A stretch of 6,204 nucleotides of DNA from an uncultured Phascolarctobacterium sp. (GTDB lineage Bacteria > Bacillota > Negativicutes > Acidaminococcales > Acidaminococcaceae): the NCBI GenBank assembly GCA_946002345.1, contig CAMFZA010000106.1:1-6204 (forward strand). The letters run 5' to 3'. Each line of letters opens with the position of its first letter. Positions within the stretch are counted from its first letter, which is position 1. Of this stretch, positions 6,160-6,204 are shown piece after piece. The position numbers and the translations under genes are program-made. The notes under the pieces are model-generated. The model did no database searches. It was not told the DNA's origin and worked only from the letters and a program-made list of their open reading frames with translations.

Positions 6160-6204
6160 GTGGCGGCACACCCCGCGGCCAGCGAGGTGGTTGTTCTGTC
6201 GGGC

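Overview
The window is a single-strand run of seven tightly packed genes, all on the + strand. They encode the nucleotide-activated heptose pathway of Gram-negative lipopolysaccharide (LPS), followed by two heptosyltransferases and the start of a dTDP-sugar gene. Presence of the LPS inner-core pathway means an organism with an outer membrane. Protein style (long HldE, cysteine-containing GT9 transferases, gmhA-hldE-hldD-gmhB order) would suit a diderm Firmicute of the Negativicutes or a deep-branching proteobacterium. This is an inference from memory of the families, and no 16S or other taxonomic marker is present. Base composition looks roughly balanced by eye and even along the window, with no sign of a foreign insert.

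Layout: the 3' part of gmhA (about 4-324, 5' end missing); hldE (314-1801, overlapping gmhA); hldD (1798-2772, ATGA overlap with hldE); gmhB (2756-3268, 17-base overlap with hldD); a 113-base non-coding gap (3269-3381), the only real intergenic stretch; a WaaC-like GT9 heptosyltransferase (3382-4428); a WaaF-like GT9 heptosyltransferase (4421-5467, 8-base overlap); and the N-terminal two thirds of rmlB/rfbB (5485 to the window end).

How the genes work together: GmhA isomerises sedoheptulose 7-phosphate, the HldE kinase domain makes heptose 1,7-bisphosphate, GmhB removes the 7-phosphate, the HldE nucleotidyltransferase domain makes ADP-D,D-heptose, HldD epimerises it to ADP-L,D-heptose, and the two GT9 enzymes transfer heptose to the LPS inner core. 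RmlB starts dTDP-deoxysugar synthesis (for example rhamnose) for outer core, O-antigen or another surface glycan.

The most notable technical observation is that both window ends look degraded. An in-frame TGA precedes the first GmhA codons in mid-domain. The last ~60 bases keep the RmlB frame but carry many residue changes at conserved positions and a TAA where a Tyr is expected. This looks like poor sequence at contig ends, not real gene ends. I found no mobile element, CRISPR array, tRNA or rRNA, and no convincing undescribed system: this is a well-known pathway in an efficient operon, with a few details worth checking.
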